From: Vampirovibrionales bacterium | Lineage (GTDB): Bacteria > Cyanobacteriota > Vampirovibrionia > Vampirovibrionales > JAGQHJ01 | NCBI GenBank assembly: GCA_025451145.1 | Contig: JANWKX010000177.1 | Coordinates: 1 to 7,307 of the forward strand | Direction of reading: 5' to 3' | DNA length: 7,307 bases | Part shown: positions 5,314 through 7,307 of the stretch, in pieces | Layout of the letters: each line of letters opens with the position of its first letter | How positions within the stretch are numbered: position 1 is the first letter of the stretch | Notes under the pieces: generated by a model | What the model saw: only the letters and a program-made list of their open reading frames with translations | Told to the model about the DNA's origin: nothing | Databases searched by the model: none | Translations under genes and position numbers: made by a program

Positions 5314-5376
5314 AGGTTAGTAAGGCAATTGCCTTCATTTGGTTGTTGGGAAATTTCAGGAGTCAGCAGGGGAGCG

Positions 5377-7307
5377 ATGCAAATTTCATTGAATCATGCC
5401 ATTGGCGCCCGGGTGGGGATACGTCCATCCAGGGCCAGTTTTAATCCGTCACAAGGAGAAGCCGTTTCAGTCCCATCTTCTTTTCAATCCTTACCGCCCT
5501 TACCACCGGCTTATCGACCGATAGCGTTATCATCCGTTCGCTTTGGCCGCTCTTCTCATAAAAAGCTAGGTCTGCTAAAAACCGCACTGGGAACCGTCAT
5601 CCTGACGCCAGCCTTACTCCTGGCATCAGGAACCGCCAACGCTGCGCCCATCCCACCAGGAGGCGGATCCGGTTCGACACCGCCCATCACCAATGTTTGC
5701 CAACCGCCTCAGCAAGCGGCGCCCACCGCATCCGGCATCTTTCTCTATTCCGAAGATGCCCCGGAGCAGATTTGCCAACGGGTGAACGCCGGTCAGGTTC
5801 AGTCCATTGAACAGGACAGCAACGGGATCTGGAAAATCACCTATACCGACGGCTCCTACCAGTTCTATCAACCGGATAAATCCGATACCGGCTTTAGTGC
5901 GATGGAACAAACCCTGCAAGCAAAACAGATCTATGTGCAGCCGGTCGAGAATGTGGATTACGGCGCCATTCTCTTTATCATCTTGGCGGCATTGGGCTTG
6001 CCGATTTTGCTGACGGTCGCCAATAAAAAAACAGGGGGACGCTTTTTCGGTGGCGGAACCTTTGGCGGTCAAGGCTCTTCGTCCACGAAAAAAATGTTGG
6101 GGCTCTCAAACACCAGCGCTGCCAATGGAGCGGTGGTCGATCGTCCGGGGGATAAGCTGAGTGACCTGAGAGGGATTGACGAGGTCGTGGAAGAGCTTCG
6201 GGAAATGGTGGGTTTTCTGGATAATCCAACCAATATGGTGGGAGAAACTTTACCCAAAGGGCTATTACTGATGGGGCCACCTGGAACCGGTAAAACCAAG
6301 AGCGCCAGAGCCATTGCCGGTGAAGCCAATGTCCCCTTTATCCAGACTAGCGGTGCAGAGTTTATTGAAATGCTGGTGGGTGTAGGGGCCAGCCGTATTC
6401 GGGATTTATACCGCTATGCCCGAATCTTGAGTGCAAAAGAGAAAAAGCCCGTTATTATTTTCATGGACGAGTTTGAAACCATCGGCAAGAAGCGTCAATT
6501 TGGCCAGGGACTGAACAGCGGTAGTGATTCCGAGCATGATCAAACCCTTAACCAGCTTTTAAAGGAAATGGACGGGTTTGAGCAAGGGGCACCTGTGATT
6601 TTTATCGCGGCCACCAACTCACCACCGGAGGAGCTGGATCCAGCCATCACGCGTCCGGGACGGATTGATAAAAAGATCATTTTCAATGCCCCAATGACGT
6701 CTCAGGCTCGGGAGGAGATTTTAAAAGGCAAGCTGGCGGAGAAATCCATGAAAGCGGGCCATAAAGCCTTTGCCGATGATATCGATACGGCAACTCTCGC
6801 CAAGCAAATGCACGGGATGACCGGGGCGGAGATTGAAAATGTGGTAAACGAAGCCGCCTTGATCGCTCGAAAAAGGATTATGCATAGTGCAACGCCAAAG
6901 AGCGGCGTGATTACCCAGCAGGATTTGAATCAAGCCATAGAGAAAATTCTTTTTGGCCTGCCCAAAGATGTCAGCGGTTTTTCGCCTCGTGATTTTCGCC
7001 GGGTTACGGTACATGAGGCCTTTGGCCATGCCCTTATCGGTTATTTAAACGATGATCACCTGACCATTGTCACCAATATCGCCCGCAACATTCAAAATGT
7101 CGGCACGGCCTTGGGGCTGGTCGGCAAAGAACGAAGCGATCAGCTGTTCTTTACGCGGAACGATGTTGAAAAAGAACTCTGTCATATGTTTGCCGGTCGG
7201 GTCGCCGAGGATGTCTATTATCATGGGCTGGGGGATGTCTCCAGCGGGGCCGGTAACGATTATGAACAGGCGGGACGTCTGGCCTATATGTCGGTTCGGG
7301 ACTGGAA
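5377..7307 (+). CDS. FtsH-family membrane AAA+ protein with altered zinc-protease motif (3'-truncated by window edge)
   Basis: The first 643 residues are visible. Residues 1-63 are a Pro/Ser-rich extension with SVRFGR at 53-58, absent from ordinary FtsH. Membrane helix one is about 64-87, ending in a signal-peptidase-like ANA-A. A periplasmic domain (about 90-193) with Cys108 and Cys133 resembles the FtsH extracellular domain. Helix two is about 195-215, followed by a glycine-rich linker. The AAA+ module has Walker A GPPGTGKT (300-307), Walker B IIFMDE with Asp364-Glu365, and TRPGRID with arginine fingers Arg426/Arg429. The pore motif has Leu333-Val-Gly where FtsH has Phe-Val-Gly. The peptidase region has HEAFGH (546-551) instead of HEAGH, one residue too many for a standard HExxH zinc site; the third ligand Asp is kept (Asp628 in SGAGND). 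FtsH extracts and degrades membrane proteins. Here the ATPase looks intact, but proteolysis is doubtful. AGG six bases before ATG supports the start; a promoter-like pair lies upstream. Confidence 0.92.
   Translation, partial: MQISLNHAIGARVGIRPSRASFNPSQGEAVSVPSSFQSLPPLPPAYRPIALSSVRFGRSSHKKLGLLKTALGTVILTPALLLASGTANAAPIPPGGGSGSTPPITNVCQPPQQAAPTASGIFLYSEDAPEQICQRVNAGQVQSIEQDSNGIWKITYTDGSYQFYQPDKSDTGFSAMEQTLQAKQIYVQPVENVDYGAILFIILAALGLPILLTVANKKTGGRFFGGGTFGGQGSSSTKKMLGLSNTSAANGAVVDRPGDKLSDLRGIDEVVEELREMVGFLDNPTNMVGETLPKGLLLMGPPGTGKTKSARAIAGEANVPFIQTSGAEFIEMLVGVGASRIRDLYRYARILSAKEKKPVIIFMDEFETIGKKRQFGQGLNSGSDSEHDQTLNQLLKEMDGFEQGAPVIFIAATNSPPEELDPAITRPGRIDKKIIFNAPMTSQAREEILKGKLAEKSMKAGHKAFADDIDTATLAKQMHGMTGAEIENVVNEAALIARKRIMHSATPKSGVITQQDLNQAIEKILFGLPKDVSGFSPRDFRRVTVHEAFGHALIGYLNDDHLTIVTNIARNIQNVGTALGLVGKERSDQLFFTRNDVEKELCHMFAGRVAEDVYYHGLGDVSSGAGNDYEQAGRLAYMSVRDW

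Larger units (their letters stand above)
4989..5376. other. Divergent intergenic region rich in hairpins
   Basis: This stretch separates the CheR-like gene (minus) from the FtsH-like gene (plus). I see no gene in it. The left 200 bases hold four inverted repeats, a DnaA-box-like site and a minus-strand promoter-like pair. The right half is AT-rich and holds a plus-strand promoter-like pair. None of the hairpins is followed by a T-tract on either strand in the right orientation, so they do not look like intrinsic terminators. Confidence 0.6.

Noticed and set aside
5626..6329. Three overlapping minus-strand ORFs opposite the FtsH-like gene.
   Set aside because: They lie antisense to clearly conserved FtsH sequence and have no recognisable domains or start signals. 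They are shadows of the high-GC coding strand.
7012..7029. The HEAFGH reading as a sequencing or frameshift error.
   Set aside because: The change is a whole codon, and FtsH-like sequence continues in frame on both sides, so a simple indel error would not explain it.

Overview
The window looks like bacterial chromosomal DNA. The best guess at origin is a non-photosynthetic relative of Cyanobacteria, of the Vampirovibrionia (Melainabacteria) type. This is an inference from three weak clues. Unrelated proteins carry a short Phe-Gly motif near their N-termini, a habit I associate with that lineage. There is one DnaA-box-like site of the cyanobacterial form (TTTTCCACA). The gene content mixes housekeeping-like folds with orphan proteins. 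There are no rRNA or tRNA genes, no CRISPR array and no transposase. The first ~800 bases are visibly more AT-rich than the last 2 kb.

Layout: (1) Bases 1-152 are the C-terminal tail of an unidentified gene. (2) A small orphan gene (227-598) has its own -10 box and ribosome binding site. (3) A probable two-gene unit follows: 829-1365 encodes a protein built from a diverged internal duplication, and 1383-1808 an orphan protein. (4) A second probable two-gene unit follows: 1982-3124 encodes a transglutaminase-like (EDR1-type) cysteine-hydrolase-fold protein with an apparent FHA-like N-terminal half, and 3169-3786 an orphan. (5) On the minus strand, convergent with the previous unit, 3804-4988 encodes a protein whose body aligns with the CheR methyltransferase family. 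(6) A 388-base divergent intergenic region (4989-5376) holds several perfect or near-perfect hairpins, a DnaA-box-like site and promoter-like sites facing both ways. (7) From 5377 to the right edge runs the first ~643 codons of an FtsH-family membrane AAA+ protein.

Two observations stand out. First, the FtsH homologue keeps its ATPase motifs, but the zinc site reads HEAFGH instead of HEAGH: one residue is inserted inside the HExxH motif. Its pore motif also reads LVG instead of FVG. It may be a membrane AAA+ pseudoprotease. Second, six of the seven complete or nearly complete proteins carry a motif of the form hydrophobic/Pro-(Arg/Met)-Phe-(0-1 residue)-Gly within the first ~80 residues, on otherwise unrelated proteins. 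It could be a lineage-specific sorting, processing or interaction tag.

How the genes work together cannot be read from the sequence. A phospho-peptide-binding-like domain, a cysteine-hydrolase fold, a CheR-like methyltransferase and an FtsH-like ATPase side by side suggest regulation, protein modification or prey/host interaction more than metabolism. That remains speculation.
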